DNA from: a bacterium
GTDB lineage: Bacteria; Joyebacterota; Joyebacteria; Joyebacterales; Joyebacteraceae
Reading direction: 5' to 3'
Length of the DNA: 64,000 nucleotides
Assembly (NCBI GenBank): GCA_029990205.1
Contig: JAPEKQ010000009.1
Coordinates: 3,580-67,579, forward strand
Below are positions 26,007-34,159 of this stretch, piece by piece; the stretch's first letter is position 1, and each line of letters starts with the position of its first letter. The position numbers were made by a program, and so were the translations under genes. Under the pieces are notes generated by a model, which was not told the DNA's origin, ran no database searches, and worked only from the letters and a program-made list of their open reading frames with translations.

Positions 26007-26648
26007 TCAGGCGGCGTCGACGACCTTCGCGATGTCGGCGGCGGCGACGGTCCCCTCGCGGAGCACGGTCGGGACCTCGCAGGTCAGATCGACAAGCGTT
26101 GTGGGCGCCGTCGCGGATGAGGAGTACCAGCGAACGGCGATCTCTATCCAGTCACGGAGCTGCCGGATCGCCTCGTCAACGTTCCGTGGGGGCTCCTCAC
26201 CCTCCCGGTTCGCGCTGGGCGCGGTGAGCGGCTGACCGACGAGCGCGAGGATCTCCTGCACGACCTCGTTGCGCTCGAGCCTCACGGCGACCGTGTCACC
26301 GCCCGCCGTCAACTCCGACGGGAGTCGCCGCGACGCCTTGAGCACATAGGTCAGCCCCTTCGCTCCCAGACGCCACTCGAGTTCCCGCGCGATCGGCGGG
26401 ACACCCTCCACGAGCGGCTTGAGCATCTCGAAGGAATCGACGAGAACGATGAGCGGCTTCGACGGATCGCGCCCCTTCGCCTTGAACACGCGGCCCACGG
26501 CGTCCGGGTTGAGCGCGTCGGCGCACAGCCCGTAGTAGGTCATCGTCGGGAGGATGGCGAGGTCGCCGTTCTTGATGGCGAGCGCGACCGGTCGCAGCAG
26601 GTCGCGCGTCGGTTCGTCCGAACGTTCGGTGAGATCGATGATCTTCAT
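26007..26648 (-). CDS. Sua5/YciO/YrdC family protein (threonylcarbamoyl-AMP synthase-like)
   Basis: A 213-residue YrdC-fold protein. Family marks are LAILPTMTYYGLCADALN (start of the nucleotide-binding region, normally PTDTVYGL), RVFKAKGRDPSKPLIVLV, and TAPSANREGEEPPRNVDE. These support a role in making L-threonylcarbamoyladenylate for t6A in tRNA. It sits between purD and the phosphatase-rpiB-glyA run, matching a conserved Firmicute-like order, Sua5-YwlE-RpiB-GlyA. Confidence 0.9.
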   Translation of the reverse strand: MKIIDLTERSDEPTRDLLRPVALAIKNGDLAILPTMTYYGLCADALNPDAVGRVFKAKGRDPSKPLIVLVDSFEMLKPLVEGVPPIARELEWRLGAKGLTYVLKASRRLPSELTAGGDTVAVRLERNEVVQEILALVGQPLTAPSANREGEEPPRNVDEAIRQLRDWIEIAVRWYSSSATAPTTLVDLTCEVPTVLREGTVAAADIAKVVDAA

Positions 26649-26674
26649 GTCTGGTCATCCCTGTGCACGTCAAG

Positions 26675-26728
26675 TCACTCTCGCGCGCCACATCACCTCC
26701 GCGCGCCGGCTCATCTCCTGTGCGCGCT
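26675..26728. repeat. Three imperfect 18-bp tandem repeats
   Basis: Units begin at 26675, 26693 and 26711, each of the form TCAyCTCCGCGCGCC-like followed by three variable bases. They lie in the gap after purD and overlap its stop codon. Confidence 0.55.
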
Positions 26729-28010
26729 ACGCGGTCTTCACTCGCGCAAGCGCGCGGTGACCGATGTCTCGGCGGTACTGCGCGCCCTCGAAGGTGATCA
26801 GCTCGACGGCCTCGTAGGCGCGGTCGAGCGCGGCGGGCAGTTCGTCGGCCGTCGCCGTGACGCCGAGCACGCGTCCTCCCGAGGTCACGACGCTCTCGCC
26901 GGACAACGCCGTTCCCGCGTGGAAGACGGTCACGCCGTCGAGCGCGCCGGCGGCGCCGAGCCCATCGATCGGTTTCCCCTTCGCGTAGCTGCCCGGGTAT
27001 CCGCCCGACGCCATGACGACGCACGCGGCCGTGCGACCGCTTGCGCGCACCGAGCTGGGGTCGAGCTCGCCCCGCGCGACCGCCAGCATGATCTCCGCCA
27101 GGTCTCCGTCAAGAAGCGGCAGCACGACCTGTGTCTCCGGGTCGCCGAACCGGCAGTTGAACTCGAGGACCTTCGGACCGTCGCCGGTCAGCATCAGCCC
27201 GGCGTAGAGCACCCCGCGGTAATCGATGCCCATCGCTCGGAGCGTCTCCACCGTCGGCCTGAGAACGTCGCGGATGATGCCCTCCGTCATCGCGGCGTCA
27301 ACGACGGGCGCCGGCGCGTACGCGCCCATGCCGCCCGTGTTGAGGCCAAGATCACCCTCGAGCGCCCGCTTGTGGTCCTGCGAGACGACGAGCGGCGCGA
27401 ACCGCTCACCGTCGGTGAGCGCGAGGATCGACGCCTCCTCGCCCACCAGGAACTCCTCGATCACGACCGTCGCACCCGCGTCACCGAACTGCCGCTGCGT
27501 CATGATGTCATCCACGGCGGCAACGGCCTCGTCGTGTGTCTCGGCGATGATGACGCCCTTGCCGGCGGCAAGCCCGTCCGCCTTGACGACGACCGGAGCG
27601 CCCGTCGCATCGAGTGCTGCGAGAGCGGCCTCACGGGACGTGGCGCGCCACGCTCGGGCGGTCGGGACACCGGCCCGCTCCATGACCTCCTTGGCGAACC
27701 ACTTGCTGCCCTCGAGCCGCGCGCCGTCCTTCGTCGGACCGAACACGGCGCCGCCGGTCTCCCGGATGCGGTCGGCCAATCCCAGCGTGAGGGGAACCTC
27801 CGGCCCCACCACGGTCAGGTCGCACCGCTCATCCACCGCAAGCCCCACCAGGGCGTCAACATCATCCGCAGCGACCGGAACGCACCGCGCGAGTTGCGCG
27901 ATCCCGGCGTTGCCGGGCGCGGCGATGAGTTCCGGCGCGCAGGCGCTCTGCGCGAGCTTCCAGGCGAGCGCGTGTTCGCGCCCGCCGCCACCCACGATGA
28001 GTATCTTCAT
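26727..28010 (-). CDS. purD: Phosphoribosylamine-glycine ligase
   Basis: GAR synthetase of purine biosynthesis, 427 residues with ATP-grasp fold. It begins KILIVGGGGREHALAWKL. Further marks: GPEVPLTLGLADR, KADGLAAGKGVIIAE, FLVGEEASILALTDG, ALEGDLGLNTGGMGAYAPAP and LEFNCRFGDPETQVVLPLL. The start is ATG 28008-28010; an ATG four codons upstream is possible. It lies about 31 bases after the gene for a secreted protein, with no terminator seen between, so that gene may drive purD. Confidence 0.97.
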   Translation of the reverse strand: MKILIVGGGGREHALAWKLAQSACAPELIAAPGNAGIAQLARCVPVAADDVDALVGLAVDERCDLTVVGPEVPLTLGLADRIRETGGAVFGPTKDGARLEGSKWFAKEVMERAGVPTARAWRATSREAALAALDATGAPVVVKADGLAAGKGVIIAETHDEAVAAVDDIMTQRQFGDAGATVVIEEFLVGEEASILALTDGERFAPLVVSQDHKRALEGDLGLNTGGMGAYAPAPVVDAAMTEGIIRDVLRPTVETLRAMGIDYRGVLYAGLMLTGDGPKVLEFNCRFGDPETQVVLPLLDGDLAEIMLAVARGELDPSSVRASGRTAACVVMASGGYPGSYAKGKPIDGLGAAGALDGVTVFHAGTALSGESVVTSGGRVLGVTATADELPAALDRAYEAVELITFEGAQYRRDIGHRALARVKTA

Positions 28011-28041
28011 AGTACGCGGCATCCCCTGCTTGAACCCGTAG

Positions 28042-29244
28042 CTATCGGTACAGACTCTTGATCAGCCCCCAGCTCCTGTTCTCGACTGGCGTCGTGTACC
28101 CGTCAATGGTCAGGACGTATCGCTTGCTGCACGGGAAGTTCGCGATGAAGTCGGGCGCGACAAACACCCAGTACACACCGGGGTCGAGCACGGCCGTGAT
28201 GCATTCCTCCGTGCAGACCTCGGCGGTGGTGTAGTCGACAACCGCCTGGTTGGAGCAATCGGGGTCGCCGTAGAGGAGCATGAGCGAAACCGGGAACTCG
28301 CCCGACACGCACACGTCGATCTCCCGCGCCTCGTCGAGAACGATCTCGTACCAGTCGGTGTCGCGGTAACAGGTACCGTAGCCATCGAAGTACCCGGACA
28401 TCCCGCACTGGACGATCGTCGATGCGCTGGGAGCGAGCGGCTGGAAGACCTCCGGGGTCGAATTGCAGCCGCCGTTGTAGGTGTCGATGTAGTCCAGCCC
28501 GCATTCCGGTTCGCCCTCGATCAGAGCGCCGCCCGGACACTCGAGGTCACACTCATAGTCGTAGCCGTATATGGTCAGGATGTAGTCAGCGTCGTTCGGC
28601 CACCCGCTGAACTCGCTGGCGCCGACCCAGATCCACCACGTCCCGGGCGTGCAGGTGTAGGTCACGCTGCTCTCGACGCACTCCGCCTGCGAATCGGATG
28701 CGACGATGGTCGCGTCAAAGCAGCCGAAGTTCCCGTTGAAGACGTAGAGATCATGGGGAAACTCCGCCGTGCACGTCACCGTGATCTCCCGGGACTCGGT
28801 GAACGTGAGTTCGTACCAGTCCGTGTCGCGGTAGTTGAGACCGCCATACATGTAGTTGCCGCCCTGTCCACAGATGCTGACCGGTCCGTATGACGGATCG
28901 ACGCTCCAGAATACCTCCGGACTCGAGTAGCATCCCCCGTTGAAAGCATCCACATAGTCGTCGGGGACGGCGCCCTCGCCCTCGGTGAGCCAGCAGTCCT
29001 CACAGTACAGATCGCACGGTGGATCGCGGTGTATGACCGGCTCCGCCCCCGGTTCTCCCCTGATCGATGTGCGTGGATCGAGACTTGCCCGGACCGCGGC
29101 CGTCAGCGAGCAGTCCCCGGTGCGAAGGACAGGCTCCCGACCGGAGCCTCCCCCGGGACTCACCGCAGAGGTCGACGGGTCCGCCTGGGCTTCCACCGCC
29201 AGCACAGCGACCAGCAGCGCACAGAGCAACGCACTCGCCCTCAT
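28042..29244 (-). CDS. Secreted Cys-rich protein with paired PPC-like domains and C-terminal SWGLIKSLYR
   Basis: A 400-residue exported protein with a signal peptide (residues 1-21, ending EAQA). Two related beta-sandwich units follow, each with a YRDTDWYE motif (about residues 138 and 287). This pattern resembles bacterial pre-peptidase C-terminal (PPC) domains. Many cysteines (CDLYCEDCW, CDLECPGG, CNSTPEVF) suggest disulfides. The protein ends in SWGLIKSLYR, a signature shared with three neighbours. It is a tandem paralogue of the next gene; both are 400 residues. RBS GAGGAG precedes ATG 29242-29244. Function unknown; probably surface or periplasmic. Confidence 0.85.
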   Translation of the reverse strand: MRASALLCALLVAVLAVEAQADPSTSAVSPGGGSGREPVLRTGDCSLTAAVRASLDPRTSIRGEPGAEPVIHRDPPCDLYCEDCWLTEGEGAVPDDYVDAFNGGCYSSPEVFWSVDPSYGPVSICGQGGNYMYGGLNYRDTDWYELTFTESREITVTCTAEFPHDLYVFNGNFGCFDATIVASDSQAECVESSVTYTCTPGTWWIWVGASEFSGWPNDADYILTIYGYDYECDLECPGGALIEGEPECGLDYIDTYNGGCNSTPEVFQPLAPSASTIVQCGMSGYFDGYGTCYRDTDWYEIVLDEAREIDVCVSGEFPVSLMLLYGDPDCSNQAVVDYTTAEVCTEECITAVLDPGVYWVFVAPDFIANFPCSKRYVLTIDGYTTPVENRSWGLIKSLYR

Positions 29245-29326
29245 GGTTCTCTCCTCACCGGCGCGTGTCGTGCAACGCGACATATGCGCCGTTCATACTC
29301 TCAGGATCGACCAGGCCCTCTTGACA

Positions 29327-29356
29327 CTAGTAGCAGACTCCGAGGACCACGGACAA
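29327..29356 (-). promoter_or_regulatory. Promoter of the first 400-residue paralogue
   Basis: TTGTCC (29351-29356) and TACTAG (29327-29332), 18-bp spacer, minus strand. The same spacing and a shared CTCGG...TCTGC spacer appear upstream of the second paralogue. The -35 box is fused to the T-tract of the preceding terminator. Confidence 0.5.
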
Positions 29357-29391
29357 GAAGAAACGACCCCGGCGCAGAAACGCCGGGGTCG
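29351..29391 (-). terminator. Rho-independent terminator after the second paralogue
   Basis: Perfect 11-bp stem (29364-29374 with 29381-29391), 6-base loop, then TTTCTTCTTG on the minus strand. It is about 45 bases past the gene stop. Confidence 0.9.
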
Positions 29392-29433
29392 TGGGATGTA
29401 CTCGGTCTGAGTGCTCCCGATTCGAATCGGTCT

Positions 29434-30636
29434 CTACCTGTAGAGGCTCTTGATCAGCCCCCAACTCCTGTCCTCCACCGGTGTCGTGTAGCCATCAACA
29501 CTGAAGATGTAGCGTCTGCCGCACGGGTACGTCGCGGTGAAGTCCGGTGCGATGAACACCCAGTAGACACCGGGATCAAGCACTGCAGTAATGCAATCCT
29601 CGGCGCACACAACGGGGTAGACGGTCTCGTCGACAATGATGGTGCTGCAATCGGGCTCACCGTGCGCCAGCGTCAGCTGCATGGGGAACTCTCCAGCCGC
29701 GCAGACCTCGATCTCGCGCGGCTCATCGAGGACGAGTTCGTACCAGTCGGTGTCGCGGTAGCAGGAACCGAAGTGATCGTAGTGTCCGGCCGTCCCGCAG
29801 CGGACGATCCTCGACTGACTGGGGGCGATCTCCTGGAATACCACCGGCGTCGAATTGCAGCCGCCGTTGTGATGATCGGTGTAGTTCACCTCGCACGGCG
29901 GCTCATCCTCGGTCGGGACGCCGCCCGGACAGTCGAGGACGCACTCGAAGTCGTAGCCGTGGATGGTCAGGAGGTAGTCGGCATCGTTCGGCCACCCGCT
30001 GAAGTCGCTGCTCCCAACCCAGATCCACCACGTTCCGGGCGTGCACACGTATGTCAGGCTGGCCTCGGTACACTCGGGCTGCGAATCGGACGCCACGATC
30101 GTGACGCTCGAGCAGCCGACGTTCCCGTCGATCATGTAGAGGATTACGGGGAACTCCGCCGTACACGTCACGGTGATCTCGCGAGCCACGGCAAACGTCA
30201 TTTCGTACCAGTCGGTGTCGCGGTGGGGCGCGCCCCCGTACTCGAAGTTGCCGCCCTGCCCGCAGATGGTGATCGGCCCGTAGGATGGGTCGACGCTCCA
30301 GAACGCCTCGGGGGTCACGTTGCACCCGCCGTTGAAGTTGTCGTCATAGTCGTCGGGGATGGGACCCTCGCCCTCGCTGAGCCAACAGGCCTCGCAGTAG
30401 AGGTCACACGGGGGATCGCGCCTCACGACCGGCTCCGCACCCGGTACTCCCCTGCCTGACACCCGCGGATCGATGCTGGCACGCTCGGCGGCCGTCAGCG
30501 AGCAGCCCCCGGTGCGAATGACGGGCTCCCAGCCGGAGTCTCCCGCGGGATTCACGGCGGAGACCGACGGATCCGCGTACGATGTGACAGCCAGAACAGC
30601 GACCAGAAGCACACAGAGCATAACACTCGTTCTCAT
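29434..30636 (-). CDS. Secreted Cys-rich protein, tandem paralogue, C-terminal SWGLIKSLYR
   Basis: A 400-residue paralogue of the gene at 28042-29244, same length and layout: signal peptide (ending TSYA), CDLYCEACWL, first YRDTDWYE-like unit (HRDTDWYEMTF), TCTPGTWWIWVGSSDFSGWP, second YRDTDWYELVLDE unit, and the identical final ten residues SWGLIKSLYR. Identity is high along the whole length, implying tandem duplication. ATG 30634-30636 follows GAGGAG. It lies directly downstream of the ECF sigma/anti-sigma pair, with a terminator between. Function unknown; PPC-like domains often accompany secreted enzymes, but no enzyme domain is visible. Confidence 0.85.
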   Translation of the reverse strand: MRTSVMLCVLLVAVLAVTSYADPSVSAVNPAGDSGWEPVIRTGGCSLTAAERASIDPRVSGRGVPGAEPVVRRDPPCDLYCEACWLSEGEGPIPDDYDDNFNGGCNVTPEAFWSVDPSYGPITICGQGGNFEYGGAPHRDTDWYEMTFAVAREITVTCTAEFPVILYMIDGNVGCSSVTIVASDSQPECTEASLTYVCTPGTWWIWVGSSDFSGWPNDADYLLTIHGYDFECVLDCPGGVPTEDEPPCEVNYTDHHNGGCNSTPVVFQEIAPSQSRIVRCGTAGHYDHFGSCYRDTDWYELVLDEPREIEVCAAGEFPMQLTLAHGEPDCSTIIVDETVYPVVCAEDCITAVLDPGVYWVFIAPDFTATYPCGRRYIFSVDGYTTPVEDRSWGLIKSLYR

Positions 30637-30719
30637 GGTTCTCTCCTCACCACGGCGTACCGCGCCGCGAGACACGTGCACAGTCGACCACTCCGTTTCA
30701 CCCACTTCCATGTGACCAA

Positions 30720-30749
30720 CTACTAGCAGATGCCGAGGGCTATGGCCAA
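30720..30749 (-). promoter_or_regulatory. Promoter of the second 400-residue paralogue
   Basis: TTGGCC (30744-30749) and TAGTAG (30720-30725), 18-bp spacer. It closely resembles the promoter at 29327-29356, including the CTCGGC/GATCTGC spacer core. Confidence 0.5.
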
Positions 30750-30785
30750 CGAGAAACGGCCCCGGTGCGGTTGCACCAGGGCCGT
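30745..30785 (-). terminator. Rho-independent terminator after the anti-sigma gene
   Basis: Stem 30756-30768 with 30773-30785 (one mismatch), 4-base loop, followed by TTTCTCGTT on the minus strand. It ends the sigma/anti-sigma operon. Confidence 0.85.
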
Positions 30786-30841
30786 AGAGTCTTCGCATGG
30801 ATCATGTCGTCGGATGGATCAGGCCATCCGTCCGACCAGGA

Positions 30842-31420
30842 TCAGTCGCGATAGCCTTCGCTCGAGAGCCGCTCCTCCATCTCCTCCTGCGAACGGTCCG
30901 AACGGGCCAGGATGAACTGCGGCCCCTCGGTCGGCTCGGCGAACGAACTCGGTCGGAGCGTGTCGGAGTAGTCGGCGAACTCGATGACGGCCTCGCCGCT
31001 CATCACGTGCTGCCTGCTCGCCAGAGAGATGACGGACTCGTTGCCGCTGTCCGCAACACCCTCCTGACCGGCGCCGCCAAGTCCAAGGAGCTGCCCGGCG
31101 CCGACGGTGAAACCGACGACGAAGAGCACGGCCGCGATGGCGATGGGAACGAGTCTGGGAGTCGCCGCGGGATGCCACGAAAGGAGCGACGGACGATGGA
31201 GGCGCTGCATGAGTCGCGCGTTGAAGCGGGTCCAGTAGAAGGGAGACGGCTCAACGTAGCCGTCGTCGAGAAGGAGCTCGCGGACGCCCGCGAAAGCTTC
31301 GATCTCGGATCTGCACTCGGGGCACTCTTCGATGTGCTCCTCGATGAGGCGTGCCTGCTCCGGAGAAAGGTCTCCGTCGAGGTACTCGATCAGCTCATCT
31401 CTGATGAGTTCGCAGTCCAT
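30842..31420 (-). CDS. Anti-sigma factor with zinc-finger (zf-HC2) and one membrane helix
   Basis: A 192-residue membrane protein. The N-terminal zf-HC2 anti-sigma domain includes HIEECPEC (HxxxCxxC, about residues 29-36). A single transmembrane helix follows at about 89-110 (LVPIAIAAVLFVVGF). The periplasmic tail is about 80 residues. Its ATG overlaps the TAA of the sigma-factor gene by one base (TAATG), a classic coupled pair. It should hold the sigma factor inactive until an envelope signal is sensed. Confidence 0.9.
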   Translation of the reverse strand: MDCELIRDELIEYLDGDLSPEQARLIEEHIEECPECRSEIEAFAGVRELLLDDGYVEPSPFYWTRFNARLMQRLHRPSLLSWHPAATPRLVPIAIAAVLFVVGFTVGAGQLLGLGGAGQEGVADSGNESVISLASRQHVMSGEAVIEFADYSDTLRPSSFAEPTEGPQFILARSDRSQEEMEERLSSEGYRD

Positions 31421-32001
31421 TATCTCAGATCCTCCAACTTGACCCTCAGCTTCCTGATAGCGTGAAAATAGTTGGCCTTCGACGTTCCCTCTGAACACCC
31501 GACGATGTCGGCGATCTCTCTGTGGCTCAGCCCCTCGAAGAACTTCAGGGTGAAGACCGCCCTCTGCTTCTCCGGCAGCTCTCGAACCGCTTCATCGATC
31601 CTCTCAGCCACCTCGCTGCTCAGCGCCGCCCGGAGTGGATTGGTCGAAGCCCGCTTGTCTCTCCTGGGCAGATCACCCAGCGGAACCATCTGTCGAAACC
31701 TGTCCCGCTTGAGCTTGTTGAGCGCGATATTGACCGTGATGCGGTAGAGCCACGTGTAGAGACTCGAGCGTCCTTCAAAACGGCCGATGTGCCGAAATAC
31801 CTTAATGAAGGCTTCCTGTGCACAGTCCTCGGCTGCTTCATCTTCTCGCAGGACGCGCCAGGCAACGCGGTAAACGCGTTCCCTGTATTCGGTTACGAAC
31901 TCCTCGAAAGCCTGCTCATCGCCTGCTTTGAGTCGTTCTACGAGCCTCGCGGTGTTGTTGGCCGTGGGCTCCCCCGCCTTCTTGGTCACTTCATCTGACA
32001 C
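31420..32001 (-). CDS. ECF-type RNA polymerase sigma factor
   Basis: A 193-residue extracytoplasmic-function sigma factor. Region 2 includes EEFVTEYRERVYRVAWR, AEDCAQEAFIKVFRHIGRFEGRSSLYTWLYRITVNIALN, and region 4 includes LPEKQRAVFTLKFFEGLSHREIADIVGCSEGTSKANYFHA. The start is GTG 31999-32001 (weak RBS); a TTG start at 32079 would overlap the -35 box and was rejected. The adjacent anti-sigma gene is coupled. Target genes may include the C-terminally tagged proteins on either side, but no shared ECF promoter motif was established. Confidence 0.92.
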   Translation of the reverse strand: MSDEVTKKAGEPTANNTARLVERLKAGDEQAFEEFVTEYRERVYRVAWRVLREDEAAEDCAQEAFIKVFRHIGRFEGRSSLYTWLYRITVNIALNKLKRDRFRQMVPLGDLPRRDKRASTNPLRAALSSEVAERIDEAVRELPEKQRAVFTLKFFEGLSHREIADIVGCSEGTSKANYFHAIRKLRVKLEDLR

Positions 32002-32050
32002 GTGCCGCCACCAGGTGGTTGAAGCATCAATCGGTTCACAAAACTCGCCC

Positions 32051-32079
32051 ACGCTATGACACGCGGGGCCCGCTGTCAA
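32051..32079 (-). promoter_or_regulatory. Promoter of the sigma/anti-sigma operon
   Basis: TTGACA (32074-32079) and TAGCGT (32051-32056), 17-bp spacer, about 50 bases before the GTG start. Confidence 0.6.
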
Positions 32080-32089
32080 CCATACAGAA

Positions 32090-32121
32090 GGGCCGGGTGA
32101 AGCTCATGCTCCCCCCGGCCC
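32090..32121 (-). terminator. Hairpin between the 561-residue gene and the sigma operon
   Basis: 8-bp GGGCCGGG/CCCGGCCC stem with a 16-base loop, followed by TTCTGTATGG on the minus strand. Probable terminator of the gene at 32251-33936. Confidence 0.45.
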
Positions 32122-32250
32122 CGATCTTGGCGCGTGAGACTCCGTGCGTGCAGCGCAAGGTGTCGTAGGGACGGGTCTCGTCACACCAAAGTCTGTCTCT
32201 CGTCCCGCGTCCACCGTGACGCCGGCCGGACACCGGGCGAGACTATCTGT

Positions 32251-33936
32251 CTACCTGTACATCGACTTGATGACGCCCCACGAGCGCTCCTGGATCAGCT
32301 GCGTCTCAGGCACCGTCGTGACGGTGTCACACCAGTCCCAGAGTTCCATGAGCTCCATCGGACCGACGCGCGAGCCCATGCAGCCGTCGACGTCGTCAAG
32401 CTCGAGCGCTCTGTTCGGGTACGTATCGCACTCGAAGACGCCGTTGATGGCGTACTTGTACTCGAGGAACCTGTAGGTCCCGGTCGGGAACGTCAGGAGG
32501 ACGGAGTAGGTTCCGTCGCCCGCGGTCAGGTCGCCGTTCGTGCCGTCGTCGAAGAGCGCGGTGCCGACCACCCAGTCCAGCGGGGCGGACGTGCCGTAGA
32601 CCTCGACCACGTCGGTGAGGATGTCGAACGTGTCCGGAAGCTCGGTGACCTGGAAGCGGACACCGACGTCGCACGAGATGTTGTCGGACGGCGCGACATC
32701 GTTCCACCACACGTTCTGCGTCTGGCTGGCCGAGTTCGGGTCGAGCGTGACGTAGTGACCGAAGTCGTAGTCGCCCTCCCACGTGGCACAGTCGACGACG
32801 TACTTGTACTTCGCCTCGAGCGACTCGGCGGCGGCGCCGCACGTGTAGCCCATCGTGAAGTACTGGTCGACCGAGTAGGTCGAATCGGCATCGGCGTCGA
32901 ACGTCTCAGCACCGGCGCACTGGTCCCACGTGAACGGGTGCGTATCACCCTGGACGTGAACCGACGTCGGGATGCCGTTGGCGTCGATGTAGAGATGCAT
33001 GTTCAGCTCGAGCGTGACCAGGTGGATGTAGAAGCAGTCGGAGTTGCTGCTCGGATCGACCGGCGTCCCGCCGACGCTCGTCACACCCGTCACCGTGACC
33101 TGGTAATCGTAGCCCTCGGTGAGAGCCGGGCTCACGGTGAGGTGCACGAGGCTCGCGTCCGCGTCCTGCACGGCGCTCGTCACGACAGCACCACCCGTCA
33201 CGGTGTAGTTCGAGGCGGTCTCGGCCGTCGTCTGGTCCATATCCTCGGAGAACTGGACGAGATACGAGGCGGCGTCCGTGCCGTCGCCATCGATGCGCAC
33301 GTCGATCACGGCCGGCGGCGCGCTGGTCTGCACCGTGGTCGTGTTGTTCGACATGTCATACGTGAAGACGACCGGCGTCAGACCGTCGGAGACGAAGACG
33401 AGGTTGGCGCCACCCGGCGGCGTGTTCTGATCCCAGTTGTTGTTGAGGACGATCTTGAACTCGTAGCTTCCAGCCGGAATGACCGACGAGAACTCCCAGA
33501 TGCCGTCCGCGTCGCCGTCCTCCATCACCGTGGTGACCATGTCGGTCTGGTCCCAGTCGATACCACCGAGTTCGCTCTGAAGACTGCCGCAGACGATGGG
33601 CGGGTGCAGGCTGTCGAAGACGTACTCGTCGCCTTCCTTCACACCGACCGTCGCGCCAAGATTGACGTAGAACGTCACGTCATCGTCGGCAGCCAGCGTG
33701 ATCGGCTGGTTGTTGCCGGGGAAGTCCAGACCCCACGCATCACCGTCGACGGCCTTGTAGACGTACGAGCCGGCGAGGAACGAATGCGTGTAGACGTAGA
33801 TCCCGTTCCCGTCGAGCGTCAGCTCGGTCCCCGGATCCGCCGGGTCCCACGCCTGGAAGTCACCAACGATGCTCGGCGCTGCGAACGCCGACGTGGCGAC
33901 CATCAGCAGGGTCGCGATAGCTGCAAGTGTTCTCAT
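32251..33936 (-). CDS. Secreted starch/glycogen-binding-like E-set protein ending in SWGVIKSMYR
   Basis: A 561-residue exported protein (signal peptide 1-19, ending AFAA). It begins with a pullulanase X25/CBM-like E-set unit (SIVGDFQAWDP... GIYVYTHSFLAGSYVYKAV), and a second similar unit follows (WEFSSVIPAGSYEFKIVLNNNW). A Big_5/SbsA-like Ig domain (VQFSEDMDQTTAETASNYTVTGG region, about 225-310) lies in the middle, and the last third contains two more E-set units (YKYVVD, YRFLEYKYAING). The protein ends SWGVIKSMYR. No catalytic glycosidase domain is present, so binding or scaffolding on polysaccharide is the likely role. RBS GGGGGAG precedes the ATG. Confidence 0.8.
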   Translation of the reverse strand: MRTLAAIATLLMVATSAFAAPSIVGDFQAWDPADPGTELTLDGNGIYVYTHSFLAGSYVYKAVDGDAWGLDFPGNNQPITLAADDDVTFYVNLGATVGVKEGDEYVFDSLHPPIVCGSLQSELGGIDWDQTDMVTTVMEDGDADGIWEFSSVIPAGSYEFKIVLNNNWDQNTPPGGANLVFVSDGLTPVVFTYDMSNNTTTVQTSAPPAVIDVRIDGDGTDAASYLVQFSEDMDQTTAETASNYTVTGGAVVTSAVQDADASLVHLTVSPALTEGYDYQVTVTGVTSVGGTPVDPSSNSDCFYIHLVTLELNMHLYIDANGIPTSVHVQGDTHPFTWDQCAGAETFDADADSTYSVDQYFTMGYTCGAAAESLEAKYKYVVDCATWEGDYDFGHYVTLDPNSASQTQNVWWNDVAPSDNISCDVGVRFQVTELPDTFDILTDVVEVYGTSAPLDWVVGTALFDDGTNGDLTAGDGTYSVLLTFPTGTYRFLEYKYAINGVFECDTYPNRALELDDVDGCMGSRVGPMELMELWDWCDTVTTVPETQLIQERSWGVIKSMYR

Positions 33937-34084
33937 CTCTCTCCCCCTTCTCGCCGAAGCGAGGGAACTCGCATCAGCAAATGCTCTCGCATCGGCGAGG
34001 GATTCCTCTTGCCGGTTGCCTGCCCATGGATGTCCACGGGAGCCCCGTTCGCCGCGTGCGACGTGCTCTACTTCTGTGTGAGAC

Positions 34085-34116
34085 CGGGCCCCGACGAACT
34101 GCGTCGCCGGGGCCCG
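34085..34116 (-). terminator. Hairpin after the 275-residue tagged protein
   Basis: Long GC stem of CGGGCCCC-type arms with a 3-base bulge and 5-base loop, 44 bases past the gene stop. No T-tract follows, so its terminator role is moderate. Confidence 0.45.
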
Positions 34117-34159
34117 GGGAAACTACGTGGTGCCTATCCCTGAAACGATGGGACCCCGA

